From: Schaalia canis
Lineage (GTDB): Bacteria; Actinomycetota; Actinomycetes; Actinomycetales; Actinomycetaceae
Assembly: GCF_003858455.1 (NCBI RefSeq)
Contig: NZ_RQZF01000006.1
Location: forward strand, 42,378 to 106,377
DNA: 64,000 nt
Direction: 5' to 3'
Shown: positions 10,274 to 19,344 of the stretch, in pieces
How positions within the stretch are numbered: position 1 is the first letter of the stretch
Layout: each line of letters begins with the position of its first letter
The notes under the pieces: generated by a model
Databases searched by the model: none
Told to the model about the DNA's origin: nothing
The model's input: the letters and a program-made list of their open reading frames with translations, nothing else
Program-made: the position numbers and the translations under genes

Positions 10274-11001
10274 TGGAAGACTCCCATCCACGCGCCAAGA
10301 ATGACGGCCCCATTTCCAGCGACAATAGCCAAAGCAAGCGCATAGCCCACCAGGCGTGCGATCCTCCGCCCGCGTTCGTTCACTCCGCCGAGGTCCTGCC
10401 AGGCTAGTCCTATGCCGTGGGCAAGGTGAATACCTAAAGCAATGAGGGCAGCCCCGTAGCCGATCGCCGCTAGGGGACGGGCGAGGGAGGCACTGAGGTT
10501 TGCTACTGCGTGAAAGACGCTGCCGCCGTCAGCCGATGGTGTGGGGTGTTGAAAGCTTTCGGGGGCGATCAGGACACCCGCTGTGAGATCAAGGATGTGG
10601 GCGCTAATGAAGAGAAGCATGATGATGCCGGTGGGCATCATCGCTTTTGCGCCGTATCCGCGCCACGCCATGCGGCGAGCACCTCGCGTGCGTGTAGATG
10701 CGGAGCGCTGCCAGAGAATGAGGACTGCGCCAAGGTGAATAATCAGGCAGCCGACCATGACAATGCGGAATGCCCACAGGATCATGCCATGTGGAAGCGC
10801 GGGGGCTCCGACCTCTCGAAGCCACGCCGCATAAAGGTCAACGCCTTGCGGATCGAGAAAGACCTTGAGGTTGCCGAGCATGTGGACGAGCACGAAGGCT
10901 GCCATTGCCATGCCGGTGACTGCGGTCGCCGTTTTCAGCAGCCATGTGGGCAGCACAACGCTGCGGCGTGCGACTGCATATTGTCCGTGAATGTGCGCCA
11001 T
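10270..11001 (-). CDS. sdhC: Succinate dehydrogenase/fumarate reductase cytochrome b subunit
   Basis: The membrane anchor has 243 residues with five predicted helices, the size of the diheme b558-type anchors of Bacillus SdhC and Wolinella FrdC. Candidate heme-ligand histidines sit in FVLVHMLGN, ISAHILDL and IHLAHGIGL. It should pass electrons between quinone and SdhB. It is the first gene of the sdhC-sdhA-sdhB unit; GGGGG upstream of ATG 11001 is the ribosome site. No separate sdhD gene is present, as expected for a one-chain anchor. Confidence 0.92.
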   Translation of the reverse strand: MAHIHGQYAVARRSVVLPTWLLKTATAVTGMAMAAFVLVHMLGNLKVFLDPQGVDLYAAWLREVGAPALPHGMILWAFRIVMVGCLIIHLGAVLILWQRSASTRTRGARRMAWRGYGAKAMMPTGIIMLLFISAHILDLTAGVLIAPESFQHPTPSADGGSVFHAVANLSASLARPLAAIGYGAALIALGIHLAHGIGLAWQDLGGVNERGRRIARLVGYALALAIVAGNGAVILGAWMGVFQ

Positions 11002-11070
11002 TGCAACACCCCCTTGTAGTCAGCGTAGCGTGCATGAGTGGAGGGTGCAGAAGTTCAAGTGGCTCAGTGT

Positions 11071-11493
11071 TTAGCTCTTTTTCTCCGCCGCATCAACGGC
11101 GTTGAGGATGTCGCCCAAGGTCTGCCAGGAACGGACGTGCTCGTCAGCGAAAGTTAAACGTAGTTCGTGTTCGATGGCGGCGACAACGGCATACAGTCCA
11201 AGGTCGTCAAGATCAAGATCGCCAGCAAGAGTAAGGTCAAGGCGAGCACGGGAGGGTTCAAGGTTCGTTTCGGCAACAATGGCGGCAAGGACAGCCTCGT
11301 GACGCGGGTTGACCCCCTCTGCGTCGGGTTTTTGCTCCCTCTGGCCCATTTGAGCTTGCAAGGAGTCGTCGTTTACAGGCACACCAGCCGCATGTGCTTC
11401 TTCTTGCGCCTCGTCGAGGTCGCTTGCCTCGGGGGTGTCTTGCCCAAAGGCTGCCGCGAGATCAATGCCAAGGAGATCGCCAATAGTGCCCAT
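11071..11493 (-). CDS. Acyl-carrier-like protein lacking the carrier serine
   Basis: The C-terminal 75 residues of this 140-residue acidic protein have the shape of an acyl carrier domain: a helix near 65-75, an LDLDDLGLYAVVAAIEHEL segment at about 93-111 where ACPs have D-S-L followed by helix II, then a conserved-looking TFADEH and a final TLGDILNAVD helix. The position of the phosphopantetheine serine is Asp97, so no prosthetic group can attach there. The N-terminal 60 residues are acidic and probably disordered. The gene is 69 bases upstream of sdhC in the same direction. A partner or scaffold role is possible, but nothing in the sequence proves one. Confidence 0.7.
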   Translation of the reverse strand: MGTIGDLLGIDLAAAFGQDTPEASDLDEAQEEAHAAGVPVNDDSLQAQMGQREQKPDAEGVNPRHEAVLAAIVAETNLEPSRARLDLTLAGDLDLDDLGLYAVVAAIEHELRLTFADEHVRSWQTLGDILNAVDAAEKKS

Positions 11494-11578
11494 GGCACTA
11501 GAGTAGCCTCCTGCCAGGGGCCTAAGCGAGGCTGCCCCTCTCGTAGGGGTCTTCAGTCATGCCTGCAGGGAAAACAAC

Positions 11579-11608
11579 GGGAGCTACCTGCATCACGCAA
11601 GTAGCCCC
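11579..11608 (-). terminator. Terminator after the DUF3145 gene
   Basis: On the minus strand, GGGGCTACTTGC pairs with GCAGGTAGCTCCC (one bulge, one G-T pair, 5-nt loop) and is followed by CGTTGTTTTCCC. It begins 23 bases after the DUF3145 stop. Confidence 0.65.
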
Positions 11609-11631
11609 TGCTTGTGGAATGGAAAGGACGC

Positions 11632-12135
11632 TTAGCCGACCACCTGGTTGAGCCAACGCACGGGTGCCCCAGCGCCGGCATAACGGAAGGGTTCAAGCTC
11701 GTCATCCCATGCTTGCCCCAAAGCGAGATCAAGGCCATCTCGCAGGCTCTGCATATCCGTCGCCTGTTCAATGGCGGCACGAATGCGGTCTTCCGGGACG
11801 ACCACATTACCCACAGTGTCGATCTGGGCGTGGAAGATACCCAGTGACGGAGTGTGGAACCAGCGGCCACCATCGGTTTGGCCAGTAGGTTCTTCAGTGA
11901 CTTCGTATCGCAGGTGCTCCCAGCCGCGCAATGCGGAGGCGATCCTGACACCAGAGCCTGTGGGGCCAACCCATGCGAACTCGCAGCGCATCATGCCTGG
12001 GGCGGCAGGCTGGTCGCTCCATTGGAGCTTGATCTCCTGTTCGAGGGCATTACCCACGGCCCACTGGATGTGTGGGCAGAGCGCAGGGGGAACCGAATGC
12101 ACGAAAAGTACACCACGGGTGTATGTCCCTCTCAT
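11632..12135 (-). CDS. DUF3145 family protein
   Basis: The 167 residues follow the actinobacterial DUF3145 pattern from end to end: TRGVLFVHSVPPALCPHIQW at residues 6-25, then a WEHLRYEVTEEP segment, FHAQIDTVGNVVVPEDRI, and a C-terminal block with LGQAWDDELEPFRYAGAG. The length is normal. The role of the family is not known. GGAGG lies five bases before the ATG. It has its own terminator and no close partner, so it is probably transcribed alone. Confidence 0.9.
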   Translation of the reverse strand: MRGTYTRGVLFVHSVPPALCPHIQWAVGNALEQEIKLQWSDQPAAPGMMRCEFAWVGPTGSGVRIASALRGWEHLRYEVTEEPTGQTDGGRWFHTPSLGIFHAQIDTVGNVVVPEDRIRAAIEQATDMQSLRDGLDLALGQAWDDELEPFRYAGAGAPVRWLNQVVG

Positions 12136-12262
12136 TGTGACCTCCAGGTTTGTTGTGAGGATCGTCTTCCCCTACGCCCTCGTCACAACACTGCGGTGGT
12201 TGCACAACGATTTTTCGCGGTGTACACGCCCATCATAGTCTCCTAGGGCGCCACTTGGCTAG

Positions 12263-13546
12263 CTAGGTTGTGGGATTAACAGCAAAACCTCGAATAATCT
12301 GTGTTCTGTAATCAATGTCTCCCCAGAGCCCATCAACTTTGCGGTGGGAAAGAAGATGTCCCGAGGCGATGTCATAACTGAAAATTTCCACCGGCTCCTC
12401 ACTATAGGGCGCGTGAGTCAACACATCTACGCGCTCCTGCGAAAATATGGCATACCTATTATTTTCGAACGCATTGGGAAACTTAATTCCATGGATTGGC
12501 GATGTCACTCCCGTTGCCACATCCGTCGAATAAAGGATCCCTCCACCAGAGATCCAGCGAAGTTTTCCGTCGAAGTACGAACCGACACCATACGAGGCAT
12601 TCGATATTTCATCCGAAGCAACCCTAAAAAACTCACCGTCATCACTACGAAGAGGAATAACATCCCTCTGCCCCGTCTGAACATTCCAGCGTTCAATCGA
12701 CGCATAAGAATGACTTCCCGGCTCAAATTGCGTGAGAGGGCTATCTTTTTGAAATTGAGGAAACTCCCCAGGGTCACCGAGGCGCTTCTTTTCTTCTGGC
12801 AGATACTCGACCTGATCCGCCAGTACAAAAATATTCCGCCCATCACAAGGAGCAGTAGGACCGGCATATATTACCTCATGCAGGTCTGCAGACACACGGC
12901 GAATCTCGCGATACTCAAAGACGGAGTCTTTTACCACCTGCTGCAGGAATATTCTCTCACGCTCAATTTCCTCATCCTGAAGCTTAGAGAGCTCACCCCC
13001 CAAGACATAGGCAGAATTACCGCAGACACTAAAAACATCTGTATATTTTCCAATAGTGCGAAGATCGGTCGACTCTGAATTTAACAGCGCAACGTGCTGC
13101 CGATAGCCACTATCAGTAAAACCTTCATTTGTCACCGAAACCACTGCGGTTCCATGCGCCAAAAAAGCCGCACCATTAGCGATAGTCCCCTTCTTCGCCT
13201 TCTTCACATGAACGCGACCATCATGATCTATCAGGTAATCATTAGAGGAATCAGCAAGATACATACCAGCTTTGCCCCATACTAGGTGCGAAGCCTCAGA
13301 AAAGTCGGTCTGAAAAACAGTAGCCTTGAATTCCTCGTCAATAAGAACGAGGTAACTATCGCGCGCAAAAGGACTGTCACTACTCCATGGATTAGCGACA
13401 AATGCAAAAAGTATTTTATCAAGGGAAACCCTCCCCACACTCTCCAAAGGCTGAGCAAATCCGATCGAGCTAACACATGAACTCAATAGAATTACGACCC
13501 CAACTAGAGGAAAGAGCAGGGAGGGGAAGCAACGCAACACTCGCAT
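12263..13546 (-). CDS. Lipoprotein of unknown function, possibly a beta-propeller
   Basis: The 427-residue protein opens with a lipoprotein signal peptide (MRVLRCFPSLLFPLVGVVIL followed by LSSC, lipid-modified Cys24). The mature part has many short repeats of aromatic and charged strands such as HLVWGKAGMYLADSS, YASIERWNVQTGQ and VEIFSYDIASGHLLSH, which suggests a WD40/TolB-like propeller on the outer face of the membrane. No catalytic motif was recognised. The start ATG 13546 has AAAGAAG upstream; a GTG at 13561 is in frame. The gene is clearly more AT-rich than its neighbours, a possible sign of transfer. Confidence 0.75.
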   Translation of the reverse strand: MRVLRCFPSLLFPLVGVVILLSSCVSSIGFAQPLESVGRVSLDKILFAFVANPWSSDSPFARDSYLVLIDEEFKATVFQTDFSEASHLVWGKAGMYLADSSNDYLIDHDGRVHVKKAKKGTIANGAAFLAHGTAVVSVTNEGFTDSGYRQHVALLNSESTDLRTIGKYTDVFSVCGNSAYVLGGELSKLQDEEIERERIFLQQVVKDSVFEYREIRRVSADLHEVIYAGPTAPCDGRNIFVLADQVEYLPEEKKRLGDPGEFPQFQKDSPLTQFEPGSHSYASIERWNVQTGQRDVIPLRSDDGEFFRVASDEISNASYGVGSYFDGKLRWISGGGILYSTDVATGVTSPIHGIKFPNAFENNRYAIFSQERVDVLTHAPYSEEPVEIFSYDIASGHLLSHRKVDGLWGDIDYRTQIIRGFAVNPTT

Positions 13547-13582
13547 AAACGCTTCTTTCACGGACTTAACGGACTACCAGGA

Positions 13583-13597
13583 ACGGTAGGTTACCGT
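13583..13597. promoter_or_regulatory. Short inverted repeat upstream of the lipoprotein gene
   Basis: ACGGTA-GGT-TACCGT is a perfect 6-bp inverted repeat 36 bases upstream of the lipoprotein start. Its place suits an operator, but no known regulator box was recognised. Between here and def (about 300 bases in total) there is no supported gene. Confidence 0.3.
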
Positions 13598-13766
13598 CCA
13601 TGGCGAGATGACAATATCCCACGGGTACACGCCCCACGATAACGTGCGTCTGGAGATATGCGCATATACGGGATTCACTGCGCAGCAACTATCGGCCCTC
13701 AACGTCGAGAACCATCCCACCTTTTGCAAACATTTCTCCGTCTCCTTTGACGTAAAAGTAAAATGC

Positions 13767-13802
13767 CAGTGGGCGTATCAACTTACGTTGATACGCCCAC
13801 TG
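13767..13802 (-). terminator. Terminator after def
   Basis: This is a 16-bp perfect stem (CAGTGGGCGTATCAAC / GTTGATACGCCCACTG, 4-nt loop). On the minus strand it is followed by GCATTTTACTTTT. It lies 42 bases after the def stop and ends the proS-def unit. Confidence 0.9.
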
Positions 13803-13844
13803 TAGCAGCCCTCTTCATTTTTTGGAATACTCTGTGTATTCCAC

Positions 13845-14336
13845 TCAGTAGTTCTTGTTGCGGATGTCGCGCAGAGCCTTCTTACGGGTCGCGCGATCCA
13901 AGCGATCAATGTAGATCATGCCTTCTAGGTGATCGCACTCGTGCTGGAGAGCGCGGGCCATGAGCTCTTCACCTTCAAGCACCACCGGCTTGCCATCAAG
14001 GTCGATGCCCTCAACGCGGGCGTACCAAGCGCGCTGAGTGGGGTACCACAGGTCGGGCACGGACAGGCAGCCTTCGTCACCGTCCTGATACTCGTCCTCA
14101 GAGACCTCAACGAGCTTGGGGTTCAGGACGTAGCCAATTTCGCCATCAACGTTGTAGGAGAATGCGCGCAGGCCAACACCAATCTGGTTGGCGGCCAAGC
14201 CGGCTCGACCATCCAGGGCGACACCTTCGAGCAGGTCCTCAACCAAGGACTTGACCTTGTTATCAATGTCCGTAATCCACTCGCAGGGGGTACGAAGGAT
14301 CGGGTCACCAATAATGCGAATCTCGCGGATCGCCAT
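13845..14336 (-). CDS. def: Peptide deformylase
   Basis: It removes the N-formyl group from new proteins. All three metal/active-site motifs are present: [12 protein letters not shown] (motif 1), EGCLSVP (motif 2, Cys ligand) and QHECDHLEG (motif 3, two His ligands and the catalytic Glu). The 163 residues are normal for the family. ATG 14336 is chosen because the family begins with a [16 protein letters not shown] N-terminus, and the codon comes one base after the proS stop with GGAAAG upstream. It is therefore translated together with proS. Confidence 0.96.
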   Translation of the reverse strand: MAIREIRIIGDPILRTPCEWITDIDNKVKSLVEDLLEGVALDGRAGLAANQIGVGLRAFSYNVDGEIGYVLNPKLVEVSEDEYQDGDEGCLSVPDLWYPTQRAWYARVEGIDLDGKPVVLEGEELMARALQHECDHLEGMIYIDRLDRATRKKALRDIRNKNY

Positions 14337-14337
14337 C

Positions 14338-16152
14338 TTACTTTCCTTCCTTACCAAGCAGACGTGCGTGCAGGTCACGGACGGCGGAAACAGCCTCTCC
14401 CACGGGAACCTCGACACGATCCCCACTGGCGCGATCACGAATTTCAACTGTGCCGTTGGCCAGACCTCGACCGATGACCAAGGTGATTGGGATACCCACC
14501 AGCTCAGAGTCAGCGAACTTCACACCTGCCGACACCTTCGCACGATCGTCGTAGAGAACGTCCAAGCCAGCAGCGTCAAGCTCAGCGGAAAGCTGCTCAG
14601 CAGTGCCGAAGATTTCCTCACCCTTACCTGTGGCCAGAACGTGAACATCGAAGGGAGCAATCTGCGCAGGCCAAGCCAAACCGCGCTCATCACAGTTCGA
14701 CTCTGCCAGAGCCGCGAGCACGCGAGAGATGCCGATGCCATAGGACCCCATGGTGACAATCTGGCTCTTGCCGTTCTCGTCCAGGACGGTCAGGCCAAGC
14801 GCCTTGGCATACTTGCGGCCAAGCTGGAAGATGTGGCCGATCTCGATACCACGCTCAAGGTGAAGCGGGCCAGAACCGTCGGGAGCGGGATCGCCCTCGC
14901 GAACCTCAGCGGCTTCAATAGTGCCATCAGCGTCAAAATCGCGGCCCTTCACGAAGGAGAAGACGTGAGTGTCAACCTCATTCGCGCCAGTAATCCACAT
15001 GGTGCCATCCACCACGCGAGGATCCAGCAGATAGCGGATCGAGCCAGAGGGATTACCGTCCTCGTCAATAACGCGGGTGGAGGCATTCGGACCGATGACC
15101 TGCGGGCCGATGTATCCGGCGACAAGCTCAGGATGCTTCTCAAGATCGGCAGGCGTTGCCATTTCAACCTCGGCGGGCGAGACGGAGGCTTCGACACGCT
15201 TCATGTCAACCTCTCGGTCACCAGGGAGGCCGATCACCAACAGCTCACGCTTGCCGGTGGGGTGAGTCAGCGCCACGACAACGTTCTTCAGCGTATCCGA
15301 GGCCTGCCAGGGACGGTCCTCACGCGGGTAGTTCGCGTTAGCGTAGTCCACCAGGGCCTCAATCGTGGTGGCATCAGGGGTAGGCAAGACCGCAGGCTCA
15401 GGCAAACCATCAATCGGCAGTGCGTCTGGAACAGGCGTGGTGACAGCCTCCGCATTAGCAGCGTAGCCACCGGGGGAACGCACGAATGTGTCCTCACCAA
15501 TGGGGCTGGGATGGAGGAACTCCTCTGAGCGGGAGCCACCCATCGCGCCCGACATCGCTGAAACGATGACGTATTCCAGTCCCAGGCGGTCGAAGATCGC
15601 CTGGTAGGCCTTGCGTTCAGCCATGTAGGACGCTTCGAGGCCTTCTTCGTCAATGTCGAAGGAGTAGGCGTCTTTCATGACGAACTCACGACCGCGGATC
15701 AGACCTGCACGAGGGCGAGCCTCATCGCGGTACTTGGTCTGAATCTGGTACAAGGCCAGGGGAAGGTCCTTGTACGAGGAGTAGAGATCCTTGACCAGCA
15801 AGGTGAACATCTCTTCGTGCGTGGGGGCAAGCAGGTAGTCACCTTCCTTGCGGTCACGCAATTTGAAGAGAGTCGGGCCGTACTCGTCCCAGCGGTTGGT
15901 GGCCTTGTAGGGCTCTGCGGGAATCAGGGCGGGGAAGTGAACTTCCTGAGCGCCCATGCGGTCCATTTCCTCGCGGACGATGTCCTCGACTTTGCGTAGC
16001 ACGCGCAACCCTAGAGGCATCCAGGTGTAGATGCCGGGGGCGGTACGACGGATGTACCCGGCGCGGACCAGAAGCTTGTGGGACATGACCTCCGCGTCGG
16101 CGGGGTCCTCGCGCAAAGTGCGCAGGAAGAAAGAAGATACGTTTCTCAGCAC
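14338..16152 (-). CDS. proS: Prolyl-tRNA synthetase
   Basis: It charges tRNA-Pro. The 604-residue protein is of the bacterial type: class II motif 1 near residue 30-70 ([17 protein letters not shown]), motif 2 near 140-160 ([18 protein letters not shown]), a central editing insertion (about 225-400) that deacylates mischarged Ala, motif 3 ([16 protein letters not shown]) and the anticodon-binding domain. The GTG at 16152 is the start by alignment with the family; AGAGG is close before it. Def follows one base after its stop. Confidence 0.97.
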   Translation of the reverse strand: MLRNVSSFFLRTLREDPADAEVMSHKLLVRAGYIRRTAPGIYTWMPLGLRVLRKVEDIVREEMDRMGAQEVHFPALIPAEPYKATNRWDEYGPTLFKLRDRKEGDYLLAPTHEEMFTLLVKDLYSSYKDLPLALYQIQTKYRDEARPRAGLIRGREFVMKDAYSFDIDEEGLEASYMAERKAYQAIFDRLGLEYVIVSAMSGAMGGSRSEEFLHPSPIGEDTFVRSPGGYAANAEAVTTPVPDALPIDGLPEPAVLPTPDATTIEALVDYANANYPREDRPWQASDTLKNVVVALTHPTGKRELLVIGLPGDREVDMKRVEASVSPAEVEMATPADLEKHPELVAGYIGPQVIGPNASTRVIDEDGNPSGSIRYLLDPRVVDGTMWITGANEVDTHVFSFVKGRDFDADGTIEAAEVREGDPAPDGSGPLHLERGIEIGHIFQLGRKYAKALGLTVLDENGKSQIVTMGSYGIGISRVLAALAESNCDERGLAWPAQIAPFDVHVLATGKGEEIFGTAEQLSAELDAAGLDVLYDDRAKVSAGVKFADSELVGIPITLVIGRGLANGTVEIRDRASGDRVEVPVGEAVSAVRDLHARLLGKEGK

Positions 16153-16259
16153 GCCCTCTAGCGTAGTCCACTCCCCCGCTCGTTTTCGAGCCTGCTAAGC
16201 GTGGCTCTGCGCATTGTGTTGCACAGCAATCTTTCACAGCAGCGAAGGGCAATAAAAAT

Positions 16260-16293
16260 GCCTGTGGGCGCAGCATGAAGCACGCCCACAGGC
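16260..16293 (-). terminator. Terminator after the SRPBCC-like gene
   Basis: An 11-bp perfect stem (GCCTGTGGGCG / CGCCCACAGGC) with a 12-nt loop is followed on the minus strand by ATTTTTATT. It ends transcription coming from ispG and the SRPBCC-like gene. Confidence 0.88.
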
Positions 16294-16368
16294 TCAGTCA
16301 ATGGCGAAGTGGCAGGCCCTCATACGTTCATTGGCACGAGCGGCGCTACCAGCCGAGTTTCAGACCGA

Positions 16369-16887
16369 TTATTCTTCGGTATTGCCACCTGACTCGGCAA
16401 GGAGCTTAATATCGCGCAGGATGTTCATCGTCATCAGCGACATGAAGGTGGCATCCGCCCAGCACGCTGCCTGAGCGGCAACACAATGAGGCTGATGACG
16501 CTCGCGTAGATGCAGGCGGGTGCGGTTAATGTCCTCAGGGATCAGAACGAAGGCCCATGTGGCGTCCACGTCCTTCGCGGTGCCATGCTCATCGACAGCA
16601 ACCTCGGCTGAAGCCAAGACAAGAGCTGCATTCTCATCATCAACGACAATGCCCATGTCATCGTCTTCCTGGACGACATTCTTCAGAACCGACCACACGA
16701 CCTCGGGGGATGCCTCGATCGACACAGCGCGGTCGGTAACAAAGGAAGCGCCTGGCAGAATATCGTCGCCGGGCAGGACGGCCTCAGCCTCGCTGCGGGT
16801 AACGCCAATGCGCTTCGGAAAGCCGGTAGCAACGATGGCGGCCGCGCCTGCTACGCCGGCTAGGGTCAGAATTGTACGCAGTCCCAT
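16369..16887 (-). CDS. Membrane-anchored SRPBCC-like protein
   Basis: An N-terminal hydrophobic segment (residues 4-22) is followed by LPGDDILPGASFVTDRAVSI, then EASPEVVWSVLKNV, the usual opening of the SRPBCC/polyketide-cyclase ligand-binding fold, where a strand precedes a helix with a conserved Trp. The rest of the domain is short for the family (172 residues in total), so the pocket may be reduced. No ligand can be named. AAGGAG precedes the ATG. It lies 48 bases downstream of ispG in the same direction and ends at a strong terminator, so the two are probably one transcript. Confidence 0.6.
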   Translation of the reverse strand: MGLRTILTLAGVAGAAAIVATGFPKRIGVTRSEAEAVLPGDDILPGASFVTDRAVSIEASPEVVWSVLKNVVQEDDDMGIVVDDENAALVLASAEVAVDEHGTAKDVDATWAFVLIPEDINRTRLHLRERHQPHCVAAQAACWADATFMSLMTMNILRDIKLLAESGGNTEE

Positions 16888-16935
16888 GGGAGCTCCTTAA
16901 AGTGTGGCCAGATGTGAGTATGGTTGCGGGCAGGG

Positions 16936-18108
16936 CTACTTGGCGGCGATCACCTCGACGCTGCCTTCGCCGGCCTCAAGCCCCATCTCTTCTGCAAGCA
17001 TATTGGCTCGGCGGATCAACGTCTCGACGATCTGATCTTCGGGGACGGTGTCAACAACCTCACCGCGAATAAAAATCTGGCCCTTACCGTTACCTGAAGC
17101 AACCCCCAGGTCAGCTTCACGGGCTTCACCCGGGCCGTTCACGACGCAGCCCATCACGGCCACGCGCAGTGGCACAGTGAGGTCCTTCAGACCTTCAGTG
17201 ACTTCTTCAGCCAAGGTGTACACATCAACTTGAGCGCGGCCGCACGACGGGCAGGACACAATCTCAAGGGTGCGCTCACGCAGGCCCATGGATTGAAGGA
17301 TCTGGATACCCACCTTCACTTCCTCCACCGGCGGTGCAGAAAGAGACACACGGATAGTGTCACCAATACCCTGCCGTAGGAGCGCGCCAAAAGCGGTGGC
17401 GGACTTAATGGTGCCTTGGAAAGCTGGGCCAGCCTCGGTCACACCCAGGTGGAGAGGCCAGTTACCGCTTTCAGCCAGGATCTCATAGGCGCGAATCATC
17501 GTGACAGGATCGTGATGCTTGACCGAGATTTTAAAGTCATGGAAGTCGTGCTCTTCAAAGAGGGAGGCTTCCCACATGGCCGACTCGGCGAGAGCCTCGG
17601 GAGTGGGGCCACCGTACTTGGAGTACATGCGCTTATCGAGAGAGCCAGCATTGACGCCAATACGCAGCGAGGTGCCGTGATCGCGGGCTGCGCGGGTGAT
17701 CTCAGCGATCTGGTCATCGAACTTGCGGATATTACCGGGGTTGACGCGCACCGCGCCGCAGCCTGCCTCAATCGCTGCAAAGACGTATTTCGGCTGGAAG
17801 TGGATGTCGGCAATGACCGGGATGTTGGATTTACGGGCGATGATGGGCAGCGCCTCGGCATCCTTATCGGTCGGGCAGGCGACTCGGACAATGTCGCAGC
17901 CCGATGCTGTGAGTTCGGCAATTTGCTGCAAGGTTGAGCCGATGTCGTGTGTCTTGGTGGTCGTCATGGACTGCACCGAGATAGGCGCGCCTCCACCAAC
18001 TGGCACGCTTCCGACCATGAGTCGACGGGTGTTCTTACGCGGGAATGGCGTGTCCTTCACGGTGGGCATGCCTAAAGCAATTTCAGTCACCATTCCATTA
18101 TCGCCCAT
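16936..18108 (-). CDS. ispG: 4-hydroxy-3-methylbut-2-enyl diphosphate synthase
   Basis: It catalyses the [4Fe-4S]-dependent, next-to-last step of the MEP isoprenoid pathway. The 390 residues carry the TIM-barrel block [26 protein letters not shown] and the cluster-ligand region SCPSCGRAQ near 272, with the third ligand in [10 protein letters not shown]. It is the short bacterial form without the plant insertion. Start: ATG 18108 or the in-frame ATG at 18093; neither has a strong ribosome site. Its usual partners dxr and rseP are 1.2-3.8 kb upstream, separated by a gene on the other strand. Confidence 0.95.
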   Translation of the reverse strand: MGDNGMVTEIALGMPTVKDTPFPRKNTRRLMVGSVPVGGGAPISVQSMTTTKTHDIGSTLQQIAELTASGCDIVRVACPTDKDAEALPIIARKSNIPVIADIHFQPKYVFAAIEAGCGAVRVNPGNIRKFDDQIAEITRAARDHGTSLRIGVNAGSLDKRMYSKYGGPTPEALAESAMWEASLFEEHDFHDFKISVKHHDPVTMIRAYEILAESGNWPLHLGVTEAGPAFQGTIKSATAFGALLRQGIGDTIRVSLSAPPVEEVKVGIQILQSMGLRERTLEIVSCPSCGRAQVDVYTLAEEVTEGLKDLTVPLRVAVMGCVVNGPGEAREADLGVASGNGKGQIFIRGEVVDTVPEDQIVETLIRRANMLAEEMGLEAGEGSVEVIAAK

Positions 18109-18257
18109 GGTGGGAGCATTTGCGGCATCGCGCAGTTGAGATAGCTAACGCTTCTCCTTGGCCTTCGCTTGCCGCACGATCCCCGGGCTCTCAGACCTGT
18201 TCCCTCTATGATTGAGGGGAACGTGAATCACATCGATGTGAAAGATAAGGTGCCGTC

Positions 18258-19250
18258 ATGGAAAGTCGCCCATTAGGTTCAACAGGCACACAGGTCTCCA
18301 TCATTGGTTTAGGAACGTGGCAGTTGGGTGCCGACTGGGGTGAGGTTGACGAGGCTGCCGCACGTGCCACCCTTGATGCCTCCCTTTCTTCTGGCGTGAC
18401 TTTTATCGATACCGCTGACGTTTACGGAGACGGACGTTCCGAACGTTTTGTTGGATCCTTCCGTGCAGACAACCCCGATCGTGGCCTGTTCGTTGCAACG
18501 AAGATGGGCCGCCGCGTGGAGCAACGTCCTGAGAATTACACGCCCGAGGCTTTTGCCGCGTGGAATGAGCGTTCTCGCCGTAACCTTGGCGTGGAGTGCT
18601 TGGATTTGGTCCAGCTTCATTGCCCACCCACCGAAGTTCTGGCTGATCCCGCAACGTGGGATGAACTACGTCGCATGGTCGAAGCCGGGCTGATTGCCAA
18701 CTTTGGAGCATCGGTGGAAACCTGCGAGCAAGCACGCCTAGCAATGGAGGGTGGGGCTCAAACCCTGCAGATTATTCTCAACATCTTCCGTCGCAAGCCC
18801 CTTGAAGAGGTTCTGCCCGAAGCAGCCGAGCGTGGCGTAGGTGTCATTGTGCGTGTGCCGCTGGCTTCTGGCCTGTTGTCGGGCAAGTACACGACGGATA
18901 CTGTGTTTGCCGCAGGTGATCACCGCAACTACAACCGTGAGGGCGCTGCCTTTGACATTGGCGAAACCTTCTCTGGCGTGCCCTACGAGGTCGGTGTTGC
19001 CGCGGCCTCCGAGTTCACCCGCCTCTGCTCCAACTACGGCCCACAGAATGCCACTCCTGCTCAGATTGCCCTCAAGTGGGTCACCGAACAGGTCGGTGTC
19101 ACGACTGTTATTCCCGGTGCTCGCAATGCAGATCAAGCCGCTGCAAACGCTGCCGCTGCCACACTTCCCCCTCTCTCTGCTGATCTCAATGCTGCGCTGG
19201 AAGATCTCTACAACCGCATGATCCGCGAACACGTTCACGGCCGCTGGTAA
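18258..19250 (+). CDS. Aldo/keto reductase
   Basis: This is an NADPH-dependent oxidoreductase of the AKR family. The catalytic tetrad is visible: Asp in FIDTADVYG with its Tyr, Lys in ATKMG, and His in DLVQLHCPP. VIPGARNADQAAANA near the end binds the cofactor phosphate. The 330 residues fit the AKR11/YajO-like group; the substrate cannot be predicted. AAGGTG lies 5-6 bases before the ATG. It is transcribed against the surrounding ispG and rseP genes and breaks the otherwise conserved order, so it looks like a local insertion that has been kept. Confidence 0.9.
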   Translation: MESRPLGSTGTQVSIIGLGTWQLGADWGEVDEAAARATLDASLSSGVTFIDTADVYGDGRSERFVGSFRADNPDRGLFVATKMGRRVEQRPENYTPEAFAAWNERSRRNLGVECLDLVQLHCPPTEVLADPATWDELRRMVEAGLIANFGASVETCEQARLAMEGGAQTLQIILNIFRRKPLEEVLPEAAERGVGVIVRVPLASGLLSGKYTTDTVFAAGDHRNYNREGAAFDIGETFSGVPYEVGVAAASEFTRLCSNYGPQNATPAQIALKWVTEQVGVTTVIPGARNADQAAANAAAATLPPLSADLNAALEDLYNRMIREHVHGRW

Positions 19251-19271
19251 AACCCCCTACTGCTTCAACAC

Positions 19272-19303
19272 GGGTGCCCTCGCTCTATCGAGCGAGGGCA
19301 CCC
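19272..19303. terminator. Hairpin between aldo/keto reductase and rseP
   Basis: A 14-bp perfect stem (GGGTGCCCTCGCTC / GAGCGAGGGCACCC) with a TATC loop lies 21 bases after the reductase stop and 41 bases from the rseP stop. It probably serves both converging genes. Confidence 0.85.
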
Positions 19304-19344
19304 ATGCATTAGACAGCTCACACAGAGACGTTACGCCCGTGGTG

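Noticed and set aside
12344..13078. A 244-residue plus-strand frame over the AT-rich lipoprotein gene
   Set aside because: The minus-strand frame has a signal peptide, lipobox and ribosome site; the plus frame has none.
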